Assembly (NCBI GenBank): GCA_041917255.1
Contig: JAYRYA010000018.1
Span: 23,174 to 87,173, forward strand
DNA length: 64,000 bases
Source: Zoogloea sp041917255
GTDB lineage: Bacteria > Pseudomonadota > Gammaproteobacteria > Burkholderiales > Rhodocyclaceae
Direction: 5' to 3'
Under the pieces are notes generated by a model, which saw only the letters and a list, made by a program, of their open reading frames with translations, ran no database searches and was not told the origin of the DNA. Of the stretch, positions 7,868 to 15,955 are shown piece after piece (the first letter of the stretch is position 1; each line of letters starts with the position of its first letter). Made by a program: the position numbers and the translations under genes.

Positions 7868-9661
7868 TTAGCGGACCTTGATCGACGCCATTTCCTGCCC
7901 GTCCGGCGACAGCACATGGGTGGAGCAGGCCATGCACGGGTCGAAGGAATGCAGGGTGCGCAGGATTTCCAGCGGCTCGTCGGCCTTGGCCACCGGGGTG
8001 TCCATCAGCGAGGCCTCGAAGGCGCCGATCTGGCCCTTCGCGTCCCGCGGACCGCCGTTCCAGGTGGTGGGCACCACCGCCTGGTAGTTGTCGATGCGGG
8101 TGTCCTTGATGCGGATCCAGTGGCCCAGCGCGCCGCGCGGCGCCTCGGTGAAGCCCACGCCCTTGGCGTCCTTCGGCCAGGTGGACGGGTCCCACTTCTC
8201 GATGTTGGCGGTAGAGAGATCGCCGGCCTTGAGGTTGGCCATCAGCTTGTCGAAGAAGTAGCGCGACTTGTGCGCCGCCCAGGATGCCTCCAGGCCCCGT
8301 GCCGCTGTACGGCCGAGAGTCGAGAAGATCGCCTTGAGGGGCAGGCCGAGATCCTTCAGCAGCTTGTCCACCGGCTCCTTGAACTCGGGGTTGTTCTGGG
8401 CGTAGCCGATCACGTAGCGCGACAGCGGACCGACCTCCATCGCGTGGCCGCGCCAGCGGGGCGCCTTGATCCACGAGTACTTGCCGGCTTCGTCCAGGTT
8501 CTCGATCTTGGTCTTGGTGCCCTTGGTGGCCTTGCCCAGCTCGAAGTTGGGTTCGGTCACGCCATCCCACGGGTGCAGGCCCTGGGTCTCGTCGGCGTAC
8601 TTGTACCAGCTGTGGGCCACGTGCTCCTGCACCTGCTCGGGGTCGCGCAGGTCGACTTCATGCACCTTGGTGAGGTCACCGTTGATGATCGCGCCGCGGG
8701 GCAACAGCAGGTTCTTGGCGGAGTAGTCGTTGGCCACGTCCGGGATGTCGCCGTACGACAGCACGCACTGGCTCGACAGGCCGCCGCCGTAGGTCCAGTC
8801 CTTGTAAAAACTGGCGATCGCGACGAGATCCGGCACGTAAACCATGTCGATGAACTCGATGCAGCGGTCGATGATCGAGGAGATCAGGTTGAGCCGCTCC
8901 ATGTTGATCGCACCGACCGCGCCCGCGCCTTCCATGTTGATCGCGCAGGGTACGCCGCCCACCAGCCAGTTCGGGTGCGGGTTCTTGCCGCCGAAGATGG
9001 TATGGATCTTGACGATCTCCTTCTGGAAATCGAGCGCCTCCAGGTAATGGGTGACCGCCATCAGATTGGCTTCCGGCGGCAGCCGGTAGGCCGGGCTGCC
9101 CCAGTAGCCGTTCATGAAGGGGCCCAGCTGGCCGGATTCGACAAACTTCTTCAGCCGGTTCTGCACGTCGCGGAAGTAGCCCGGCGACGACAGCGGCCAG
9201 CTGGAAATGCTCTGGGCGAGTTCGGAGGTCTTCTTGGGATCGGCCTTCAGGGCAGACACCACATCCACCCAGTCCAGCGCGTGCAGGTGGTAGAAGTGCA
9301 CCAGGTGATCGTGAATCTGGAGCGCCAGCTGCATCAGGTTGCGGATGATGTTGGCGTTTTCCGGGATCTTGATGTTGAGGGCGTCTTCCACCGCCCGCAC
9401 CGACGTAAGGGCGTGGGTGCCGGTGCACACGCCGCAGATCCGCTCGGTGAAGGCCCACGCATCGCGGGGGTCGCGCCCCTTCAGGATCACCTCCAGCCCC
9501 CGCCACATGGTGCCGGTCGACACCGCGTTGCGGATCACATTATGTTCGTCGATGTTCACCTCGACGCGCAGATGGCCCTCGATCCGGCACACCGGATCGA
9601 CCACCACGCGCTTGCCCGAGTTGTCGAGCTTGAAGCCCTGGGTTTCCAGCACCGTCATCAT
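7868..9661 (-). CDS. hupL: HupL, [NiFe] uptake hydrogenase large subunit
   Basis: Catalytic subunit that oxidises H2 at the NiFe(CN)2CO centre. The 597-residue precursor has the L1 motif RICGVCTGTH (C76, C79, H83) and the L2 motif DPCMACSTH (C576, C579, H582), which supply the four nickel cysteines. After His582 a 15-residue extension remains (VLSPDGQEMASIKVR); in this family HupD removes it. The start ATG at 9661 overlaps the hupS stop (ATGATGA), so a second ATG three bases on is equally possible. Length and motifs match group 1 membrane-bound enzymes. It is exported folded with HupS, since it has no signal of its own. Confidence 0.98.
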   Translation of the reverse strand: MMTVLETQGFKLDNSGKRVVVDPVCRIEGHLRVEVNIDEHNVIRNAVSTGTMWRGLEVILKGRDPRDAWAFTERICGVCTGTHALTSVRAVEDALNIKIPENANIIRNLMQLALQIHDHLVHFYHLHALDWVDVVSALKADPKKTSELAQSISSWPLSSPGYFRDVQNRLKKFVESGQLGPFMNGYWGSPAYRLPPEANLMAVTHYLEALDFQKEIVKIHTIFGGKNPHPNWLVGGVPCAINMEGAGAVGAINMERLNLISSIIDRCIEFIDMVYVPDLVAIASFYKDWTYGGGLSSQCVLSYGDIPDVANDYSAKNLLLPRGAIINGDLTKVHEVDLRDPEQVQEHVAHSWYKYADETQGLHPWDGVTEPNFELGKATKGTKTKIENLDEAGKYSWIKAPRWRGHAMEVGPLSRYVIGYAQNNPEFKEPVDKLLKDLGLPLKAIFSTLGRTAARGLEASWAAHKSRYFFDKLMANLKAGDLSTANIEKWDPSTWPKDAKGVGFTEAPRGALGHWIRIKDTRIDNYQAVVPTTWNGGPRDAKGQIGAFEASLMDTPVAKADEPLEILRTLHSFDPCMACSTHVLSPDGQEMASIKVR

Positions 9662-10743
9662 TTGTCTCCCGAATGCGTGTCGTCATGCTGCGAGCGGGCC
9701 CGCGCCAGCGCCGTCACCGCCGCGTGGGCCGCCACTGCGGCGCCCACCGCACCGGCAGCCGTCGCGCCGATCTTGTCGGCATTGGACTCGACGCCGAATT
9801 GATGGATGTCGGTCACCCGGTCGTAGAAGCTGCCCTTGTCCCAGAAGCCGTCTTCCGAGCAGCCGATACAGCCGTGGCCCGATTGCACCGGCCAGCTCAC
9901 GCCCCCGTTCCAGCGCATCGACGAGCAGGCGTTGTAGGTGGTCGGGCCCTTGCAGCCCATCTTGTAGAGGCAATAGCCCTTGCGCGCGGCCTCGTCGTCC
10001 CAGTTCTCGACGAACTGGCCGGCGTCGAAGTGTGGGCGGCGATAGCACTTGTCGTGGATGCGCTGGCCGTAGAACATCTTCGGCCGACCCTGGCGGTCGA
10101 GCTCGGGGATGCGGTCGAAGGTCAGCATGTAGGTGACCACGCCCGTCATCACCTCGGCAATCGGCGGGCAGCCGGGCACGCGGACAATGGGCTTGTTGGT
10201 GATGACCTGGTGCACCGGGGTGGCGCGGGTCGGGTTGGGCTTGGCGGCCTGAACGCAGCCGTAGGACGCGCAGGCGCCCCAGCTGATGATCGCCTTGGCG
10301 TCGGCGCAGGTTTCCTTCAGCACTTCCACGAACGGGCGGCCGCCGTGGATGCAGAACATCCCGTCCTCGTTGAGCGGCGGGTTGCCCTCGACGGCCACGA
10401 TGTAGTTGCCCTTGTATTTCTTCTTCACCTCTTCGATGATCGCCTCGGCCTGGTGGCCGGCGGCAGCCATCAGGGTGTCGTCGTAGTCGAGGGACAACAT
10501 CGACAGCACCACGTCCTTGGTGAGCGGGTGCGCCGAGCGGATGAAGGATTCGGAACAGCAGGTGCATTCCAGCCCGTGCAGCCAGATCACCGGCGTGCGC
10601 GGCTTGGTTTCCAGCGCGTGGGCAATCTTAGGCACAAAGGCGCTACCTAGCCCCAGCGACGTGGCCGTCAGGCTGCAGAACTTCATGAAGCTACGCCGGG
10701 TAATCCCCTGCCGGCGCAGCACCTCGTAAAATGTTTCGGTCAT
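9658..10743 (-). CDS. hupS: HupS, [NiFe] hydrogenase small subunit with six-Cys proximal cluster site
   Basis: Iron-sulfur subunit that takes electrons from HupL. The 361-residue precursor has a Tat signal (RRSFMKFC) and a C-terminal hydrophobic anchor. Proximal-cluster ligands are C60, C63, C158 and C192. Two further cysteines, C62 in GLECTCC and C163 in CASYGC, are those that convert the proximal cluster to [4Fe-3S] in oxygen-tolerant hydrogenases (E. coli Hyd-1, Ralstonia MBH). H230, C233, C258 and C264 fit the distal [4Fe-4S] site, and C273, C292 and C295 the medial [3Fe-4S] site. A strong purine-rich ribosome-binding site precedes ATG 10743. This is the first gene of hupSLC. Confidence 0.98.
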   Translation of the reverse strand: MTETFYEVLRRQGITRRSFMKFCSLTATSLGLGSAFVPKIAHALETKPRTPVIWLHGLECTCCSESFIRSAHPLTKDVVLSMLSLDYDDTLMAAAGHQAEAIIEEVKKKYKGNYIVAVEGNPPLNEDGMFCIHGGRPFVEVLKETCADAKAIISWGACASYGCVQAAKPNPTRATPVHQVITNKPIVRVPGCPPIAEVMTGVVTYMLTFDRIPELDRQGRPKMFYGQRIHDKCYRRPHFDAGQFVENWDDEAARKGYCLYKMGCKGPTTYNACSSMRWNGGVSWPVQSGHGCIGCSEDGFWDKGSFYDRVTDIHQFGVESNADKIGATAAGAVGAAVAAHAAVTALARARSQHDDTHSGDK

Positions 10744-10852
10744 GGACGTCAGCCCTCCCCTCCTGGAACATCACGCCCGGATATCTTCTGATCTGCCGCG
10801 ACAAAACCGGGCCGACAAGGTCGCGCAGCCACAGGAGGAAATAACAAGAACC

Positions 10853-10978
10853 ATGCCCAATGCGGCCGCGCTTCAAAAAGCCCGCCTGAGCAATGACTTA
10901 GCCAATTTCGTCGGCGGTGACAAAAGCCCTTCCGGCAATACCGACAATCCGCTGACCAGCCAATCGGAAACCCACTAA
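10853..10978 (+). CDS. Possible small protein of 41 residues
   Basis: A short frame in the hupS upstream region, divergent from hupS and just before the acetyltransferase at 10996. A strong AGGAGG (10833-10838) lies upstream, but at 14 bases from the ATG the spacing is longer than ideal. The product is polar, with no membrane segment or cysteine, and I recognise no family. It may be a true small gene, a leader for 10996, or chance; the region must also hold the hupS promoter, for which I see no clear motif. Confidence 0.25.
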   Translation: MPNAAALQKARLSNDLANFVGGDKSPSGNTDNPLTSQSETH

Positions 10979-10995
10979 CCAGCCTCTGCCAAACG

Positions 10996-11499
10996 ATGCC
11001 CCCCCTCACGATCCGCACCGTCGACTTCGACGATCCACAGCAGACCACCGACTTCCTGTTCCTCCTCGACCACTACATGCGCGGCCCCACCGGCAATGGC
11101 CGGCCGATGGACGACGCACTGCGCGCCCGCCTGCCGGACGAACTCAAGCGCCGGCCGACCGTACTGTGCCACGTGGGATATCTGGACGACGCCGGCGGCG
11201 TGCGCCGGCCAGTGGGGCTGATCAACTGCGTGGAGGGATTTTCGACCTTTGCGGGTCGGCCGCTGCTCAACATCCACGACATCGTGGTGCATGAGGACTA
11301 CCGTCGACGCGGTTTCGCAAGCGAGCTGCTGGCCCACGCCGAAGCGGTGGCGCGGGCGCGAGGCTGCTGCAAGCTGACGCTGGAGGTATTGACGGGCAAT
11401 CGCGGCGCCTACGATGCCTACGTGGCCTTCGGTTTCCGGGCCTACGAACTCGATCCGGCGATGGGCGCCGCAACTTTCATGGAAAAGAAGTTCGACTGA
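10996..11499 (+). CDS. GNAT-family N-acetyltransferase
   Basis: A 167-residue member of the GCN5-related acetyltransferase superfamily; the substrate cannot be told from sequence. The acetyl-CoA-binding motif A is clear: DIVVHEDYRRRGFASELLAHAEAVARA, with the R/Q-x-x-G-x-A type pyrophosphate loop (RRRGFA). It is followed by a strand and the motif B helix (GNRGAYDAYVAFGFRAYE). The N-terminal part carries FLLDHYMRG and a conserved-looking substrate-side loop. No good ribosome-binding site is visible before ATG 10996. It is convergent with the gene at 11520 with only 20 bases between them. Confidence 0.85.
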   Translation: MPPLTIRTVDFDDPQQTTDFLFLLDHYMRGPTGNGRPMDDALRARLPDELKRRPTVLCHVGYLDDAGGVRRPVGLINCVEGFSTFAGRPLLNIHDIVVHEDYRRRGFASELLAHAEAVARARGCCKLTLEVLTGNRGAYDAYVAFGFRAYELDPAMGAATFMEKKFD

Positions 11500-11519
11500 G
11501 GAGGTTCAGCGGGCAGCGC

Positions 11520-12506
11520 TCAGAACGCGACCCACTCTTCAAGCAGGCGGTACTCGCTACCGCGGAGCCCCTGCTTGAAACGGCCGTAGCCGTCGGACGA
11601 CGAGTAGCCACCCAGATCGAAGCGCTCACAGCCCCGGGCCTGCATGGCAAGCAGCGCATTCCACATCAGGAAGTTGCCGGCCTTCTTCTGGCGCGCCTCG
11701 GGGCCGAACCAGCCCACGAAATACTCGGCGCACCGGGCAAAGCGGAACACGATCATCCCGGCCAGGGGCTGGCCGTCGTGGAGTGCGCGGCACACAAAGA
11801 CATCGCTGGGCGCCCGTTCCCGCAGCGCCCTCAGGAAAGCCAGCGACGTCCCGGCAAAGCCCTTGTCGCGCATGTTTTCCTGGTGACGGGCGAGCATCCA
11901 GTCGAAGGCGTCGGGGGTATCGGACAGTTCGAACGTAAGGCCGCCTCGCTCGGCGCCGTTGAGCTGGGTACGCCAGGTGGGCGCCAGGCGCTTGCGCAAC
12001 GACGGAGCATCCAGGGTGAGGTCCAGCACTGCCGAGCACCAGCCGCCTGCGCCTCGGGCAATGAAACCGGCCTCACGCAGCCATCGCCGATGCGCGTCCG
12101 AATCGGTCAGCCCCGGGGCGAGCACCAGCAACCCGCGCCGGCCAAAGTGCCAGCGCCGACGCAAGGCCGCATACACCGCGCGCACCAGCGCCTCAGCGGG
12201 TCCCGGCACGAGAAAAAGCGGCCCGCGGTTGATCCGCGCCGCCACCGGCAGGCCCAGGATGCGCTTCACCAGCACCTGACAGATCGCCACCGGCTGGCCG
12301 CGCCATTCAAATGCCAGCCGCTCTACCTGCCAGCCCGCTGCCGCCTTGGCCTCGCCATAGCCCCAGGCCTGGACAATCGCCGGCGCCGGAACACACGCAA
12401 ACAGCCGCTCCCATTCTTCGCGCCCTTCGACTGCACGAATCCGGCAATCGTTCACAGAAATGAACGGCAGCGACGCCAGAAGAAAACTGCAGGAACCATG
12501 CTTCAT
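11520..12506 (-). CDS. FemAB/GNAT-like acyltransferase
   Basis: A 328-residue protein with the double-GNAT layout of the FemAB-like (acetyltransf_6/BioF2-like) family. An N-terminal domain (WERLFACVPAPAIVQAWGYGEAK through NRGPLFLVPG) is followed by a second domain with SLRKRLAPTWRTQLNGAERGGLTFE, GQPLAGMIVFRFARCAEYFVGW and LMWNALLAMQARGCERFDLGGYSS. These are the substrate-site and acyl-donor segments of that family. Homologues act in peptidoglycan cross-bridge synthesis or in exopolysaccharide and lipid modification; this one cannot be assigned. No signal peptide is evident. It has no obvious operon partner. Confidence 0.75.
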   Translation of the reverse strand: MKHGSCSFLLASLPFISVNDCRIRAVEGREEWERLFACVPAPAIVQAWGYGEAKAAAGWQVERLAFEWRGQPVAICQVLVKRILGLPVAARINRGPLFLVPGPAEALVRAVYAALRRRWHFGRRGLLVLAPGLTDSDAHRRWLREAGFIARGAGGWCSAVLDLTLDAPSLRKRLAPTWRTQLNGAERGGLTFELSDTPDAFDWMLARHQENMRDKGFAGTSLAFLRALRERAPSDVFVCRALHDGQPLAGMIVFRFARCAEYFVGWFGPEARQKKAGNFLMWNALLAMQARGCERFDLGGYSSSDGYGRFKQGLRGSEYRLLEEWVAF

Positions 12507-12637
12507 GGAGGGATGAATTCGGGGAGTGGGCCGAGTCTAGCGACGCATTTCGCGGGCGCCCACCAAGCGTTTCACAACTCGACACAATCCCTTGGAAATC
12601 GCCACCACGTCGGGACGAAATGCACACATCAAGAAAG

Positions 12638-12668
12638 CCGAAAGCCCGGCACAAAGCCGGGCTTTCGG
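12638..12668 (-). terminator. Terminator hairpin after ilvD
   Basis: A perfect 13-bp inverted repeat (12638-12650 and 12656-12668) with a 5-base loop starts 20 bases past the ilvD stop. In the ilvD direction it is followed by CTTTCTT, a short T-rich tail, so it is a likely intrinsic terminator. Confidence 0.85.
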
Positions 12669-12687
12669 TGATGCGAGCCGAGAACGA

Positions 12688-14529
12688 TCAGCGCTGGATC
12701 TGGGTGATGTCGCGCACCGCGCCCGTGTCGGCGCTGGTGGTGAGCGCCGCGTAAGCCTGCAGCGCAGCGGACACCACGCGTTCGCGGCTGACCGGCTTCC
12801 AGCCACGGGCGTCCTGGGCCACCCGGCGGGCGGCCAGCACGTCGTCGGCCACAGCCAGATTGATGCGGCGGTTCGGGATGTCGATCTCGATCACGTCGCC
12901 CTCTTCCACCAAGCCGATGGCGCCGCCACAGGCGGCTTCCGGCGAGGCGTGGCCGATGGACAGGCCAGAGGTGCCGCCCGAGAAGCGGCCGTCGGTGAGC
13001 AGCGCACAGGACTTGCCGAGGCCCTTGGACTTGAGGTAGCTGGTCGGGTAGAGCATCTCCTGCATGCCCGGGCCGCCCTTCGGGCCTTCGTAGCGGATCA
13101 CCACCACGTCGCCGGCGACGATCTGGTCGGCGAGGATGCCGGCCACCGCATCTTCCTGGCTCTCGAACACGCGGGCGCGGCCGGTGAATTTCCAGATGGA
13201 TTCATCCACGCCGGCGGTCTTCACGATGCAGCCCTTCTCGGCGATGTTGCCGTACAGCACGGCAAGGCCACCATCCTGGCTGAAGGCGTGGGCCTTGTCG
13301 CGGATCACGCCGTGGCTGCGGTCGAGATCGAGTTCGTTCCAGCGACGATCCTGGCTGAACGCCACCTGGGTGGGCACGCCGCCCGGTGCGGCCTTGAAGA
13401 AGTTGAACACCCCTGCGTCGTGGGCCTTAATAACATCCCAGGTGGACAGCGCTTCGGCCATGCTCTTGCTATGGACGGTGGGAAGATCGGTGTGGAGCAG
13501 GCCGGCACGGGCGAGTTCGCCCAGAATGCCCATGATGCCGCCGGCGCGATGCACGTCTTCGATGTGAACGTCGGCCACCGCGGGCGCCACCTTGCACAGG
13601 CAGGGCACCTTGCGGGAGATGCGGTCGATGTCCTTCATGGTGAAATCGACGCCGGCTTCCTTGGCCGCAGCCAGCAGGTGCAGCACGGTGTTGGTGGAGC
13701 CGCCCATCGCCACGTCGAGGCTGATGGCGTTTTCAAAGGCCTTGAAGCTGGCGATGGAGCGCGGCAGCACCGAAGCGTCGTCCTGCTCGTAGTAGCGACG
13801 GGCGAGGTCGACGATGCGGCGGCCGGCTTCCTTGAACAGGCGCTCACGGTCGGCATGGGTGGCGACCACCGTGCCGTTGCCCGGCAGGGACAGGCCCAGG
13901 GCTTCGGTCAGGCAGTTCATGGAGTTGGCGGTGAACATGCCGGAGCACGAGCCACAGGTCGGGCAGGCAGAGCGCTCGATGGCGTCCACTTCCTCATCGG
14001 AGCAGCTGCTGTCGGCGGCCTTGACCATCGCATCGACCAGATCAAGCGAGATCACTTTGGCTTCCCACTTCACCTTGCCGGCTTCCATCGGGCCGCCGGA
14101 AACGAAGATGGCCGGGATGTTGAGGCGCAGGGCGGCCATCAGCATGCCCGGGGTGATCTTGTCGCAGTTGGAGATGCACACCAGCGCGTCGGCGGTGTGG
14201 GCGTTGGCCATGTACTCGACGCTGTCGGCGATCAGGTCGCGGGACGGCAGCGAGTACAGCATGCCGCCGTGCCCCATGGCGATGCCGTCGTCGATGGCGA
14301 TGGTGTTGAATTCCTTCGCGACGCCGCCGGCGGCTTCGATCTCGCGCGCAACCAGCTGGCCCAGATCCTTCAGGTGCACGTGACCCGGCACGAACTGGGT
14401 GAAGCTGTTGACCACGGCGATGATCGGCTTTTCGAAATCACCGTCCTTCATGCCGGTGGCGCGCCACAGGGCGCGGGCGCCGGCCATGTTGCGACCGGCG
14501 GTGGAGGTACGGGAACGATACTGGGGCAT
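12688..14529 (-). CDS. ilvD: Dihydroxy-acid dehydratase
   Basis: IlvD dehydrates 2,3-dihydroxy-isovalerate and 2,3-dihydroxy-3-methylvalerate to the keto acids that precede valine and isoleucine, in the cytoplasm. The 613-residue protein matches the long E. coli-type enzyme with a [4Fe-4S] cluster. Cluster and active-site segments are intact: CISNCDKITPGMLMA, then CPTCGSCSGMFTANSMNCL. The C-terminal half has GPKGGPGMQEML and DGRFSGGTSGLSIGHASPEAA. Start and length agree with the family. It stands alone, with a terminator downstream and an 86-base gap to the membrane-protein gene upstream. Confidence 0.98.
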   Translation of the reverse strand: MPQYRSRTSTAGRNMAGARALWRATGMKDGDFEKPIIAVVNSFTQFVPGHVHLKDLGQLVAREIEAAGGVAKEFNTIAIDDGIAMGHGGMLYSLPSRDLIADSVEYMANAHTADALVCISNCDKITPGMLMAALRLNIPAIFVSGGPMEAGKVKWEAKVISLDLVDAMVKAADSSCSDEEVDAIERSACPTCGSCSGMFTANSMNCLTEALGLSLPGNGTVVATHADRERLFKEAGRRIVDLARRYYEQDDASVLPRSIASFKAFENAISLDVAMGGSTNTVLHLLAAAKEAGVDFTMKDIDRISRKVPCLCKVAPAVADVHIEDVHRAGGIMGILGELARAGLLHTDLPTVHSKSMAEALSTWDVIKAHDAGVFNFFKAAPGGVPTQVAFSQDRRWNELDLDRSHGVIRDKAHAFSQDGGLAVLYGNIAEKGCIVKTAGVDESIWKFTGRARVFESQEDAVAGILADQIVAGDVVVIRYEGPKGGPGMQEMLYPTSYLKSKGLGKSCALLTDGRFSGGTSGLSIGHASPEAACGGAIGLVEEGDVIEIDIPNRRINLAVADDVLAARRVAQDARGWKPVSRERVVSAALQAYAALTTSADTGAVRDITQIQR

Positions 14530-14615
14530 CTTGAGGAAACTCCGTCTTCTACGAATGGGGTGCTAACAATCTTCCATTCTAGCGCGTTGAGCCGCTTCCG
14601 CCGCCGTGCATCGCA

Positions 14616-15743
14616 TCAATGACGTTCCTTCTCTGCTCCGGCGGCGTGAAGGCCGCCGCTGCGCGACAGCATCAGGATCACCCACAGCAGGATCAAGGAC
14701 GCCGGATAGGCGAAATAGCGTTGGGTATAGATCGGCAGCAGCAGCAGGTGCGCGACCACGAACGCTGCAGGAACCAGTAAGAGCAGGTACAGCACCGCCG
14801 GGTCAGCTTCGCGCCCACCGGCGCGCTTCAGCGATCCGAACAGCGCCTGGCGGTGGATGATCGCCAGACAGGCCGCGATGAAGTAGATCACCACGTGGGG
14901 GTTCTTCGTAAGGGATTTGAGCATCCGCCCATACGCCGCAAGGTAGTCGGCGGGGTTGGTGGAGACGACCAGCTTTGCCGGATAGGGATCGATCCCGATC
15001 AGCGTGAAGTGGAACACCGTGAGATAGCTGTAGCCGGCATTCAGCTTGTTGTTGAGGACATAGGCCGCCACCGCCGCCACAACCCCGCCCAGCGCGACGA
15101 GGTGACGCCCCTGAAGGAACATCACCCCCATCAGGAACACCGAGAACAACACGGAATCCGTGCGCACCAGCGGCAGCGCCACCGCAAACAGGCAGGCCCA
15201 CGGGCTGCGCCGGAGCGCCAGCCAAGTGGCCGCGAGGGCGAACGCGCAGGCCATCGCGTCGGGGGTCGATAGCTGGGCGAGCTCGCCATAGTTTGCGAAA
15301 AAGACCACTGCCGGGATCACCCACGGCGACACCCCGACCCGCATCGCAATCAGTCCCAGCAGCAGCACCGACACGGCCTGGAAGAAGGCCGAGATGAGGT
15401 AGGACGAGCGGGCGTAATCCACCCCGGCCTTGTGGGCAAGCTCCATCAGCCAGACGTAGCCTTGGCGGATGGTATAAAAGGGAAGCTGCTGCTCAAGCGA
15501 GACGGGGTCGCTGCGGACGGTGCTGCCGTAAGGACCTTGAAGCAGTGCAGCCAGACGGGCGGGCCCGATCTCGGCGCTCACGTCGGCGTAGGTGCGCTCC
15601 GCCAGCGCCTCGCCTCGCAGCCCCTGTTTGTAATGGGCGGTGGCCACGTAGCCGACGATGTCGAAGTTGTAGGCCGGCCGCAAGGCGCCGACGAGAAAGA
15701 TGGCAATCGCCGTCGCCAGCACGACCAGGTTGCGCAAAAGCAT
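14616..15743 (-). CDS. Polytopic membrane protein of unknown function, glycosyltransferase-C-like
   Basis: A 375-residue protein with about eight to ten predicted membrane helices. Helix 1 at the N-terminus is followed by a long extracytoplasmic loop (residues 25-105, starting RPAYNFDIVGY with an early acidic residue). This layout is seen in GT-C glycosyltransferases and in the Wzy/EpsG group, where a first-loop acid is catalytic. Another loop carries GIDPYPAKLVVSTNPADYLAAYGRML. No diagnostic motif lets me choose a family. It is transcribed toward ilvD, with no partner gene nearby. Confidence 0.6.
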   Translation of the reverse strand: MLLRNLVVLATAIAIFLVGALRPAYNFDIVGYVATAHYKQGLRGEALAERTYADVSAEIGPARLAALLQGPYGSTVRSDPVSLEQQLPFYTIRQGYVWLMELAHKAGVDYARSSYLISAFFQAVSVLLLGLIAMRVGVSPWVIPAVVFFANYGELAQLSTPDAMACAFALAATWLALRRSPWACLFAVALPLVRTDSVLFSVFLMGVMFLQGRHLVALGGVVAAVAAYVLNNKLNAGYSYLTVFHFTLIGIDPYPAKLVVSTNPADYLAAYGRMLKSLTKNPHVVIYFIAACLAIIHRQALFGSLKRAGGREADPAVLYLLLLVPAAFVVAHLLLLPIYTQRYFAYPASLILLWVILMLSRSGGLHAAGAEKERH

Positions 15744-15901
15744 GGGTTCCCTTGAATCAGGTTCTGACGACCATCGCTGATCGAAGCAAGAGGTGGTTCA
15801 TCGAAGCCTTCAATTGTGGCGAATTGTCACATCCGCACAAGCAGATTGGTCACTGGCAGCGTGAAGTATTTCCGCCGACCCCGCACTTGTCATTCTCCCA
15901 T

Positions 15902-15933
15902 GACAAAGGGCCGGATCGATCCAGCCCCTTGTC
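15902..15933 (-). terminator. Hairpin after the chemoreceptor gene
   Basis: A 32-base imperfect palindrome with two internal mismatches (outer arms GACAA/TTGTC, middle GGGC/GCCC, core GGATCGATCC) lies 22 bases beyond the chemoreceptor stop. There is no clear T-run, so termination is probable but not certain. The rest of the 212-base gap to 15743 shows no gene. Confidence 0.5.
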
Positions 15934-15955
15934 CGACGGAATTGTCACGGACGGA

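Noticed and set aside
12592..14622. 676-codon open frame opposite ilvD
   Set aside because: It is antisense to an unmistakable dihydroxy-acid dehydratase. The translated product has no motifs and shows the base-composition bias of third-position shadow frames.
15744..15955. Possible gene in the gap between the membrane-protein and chemoreceptor genes
   Set aside because: No frame with a start, ribosome-binding site and plausible length; only a hairpin is seen.
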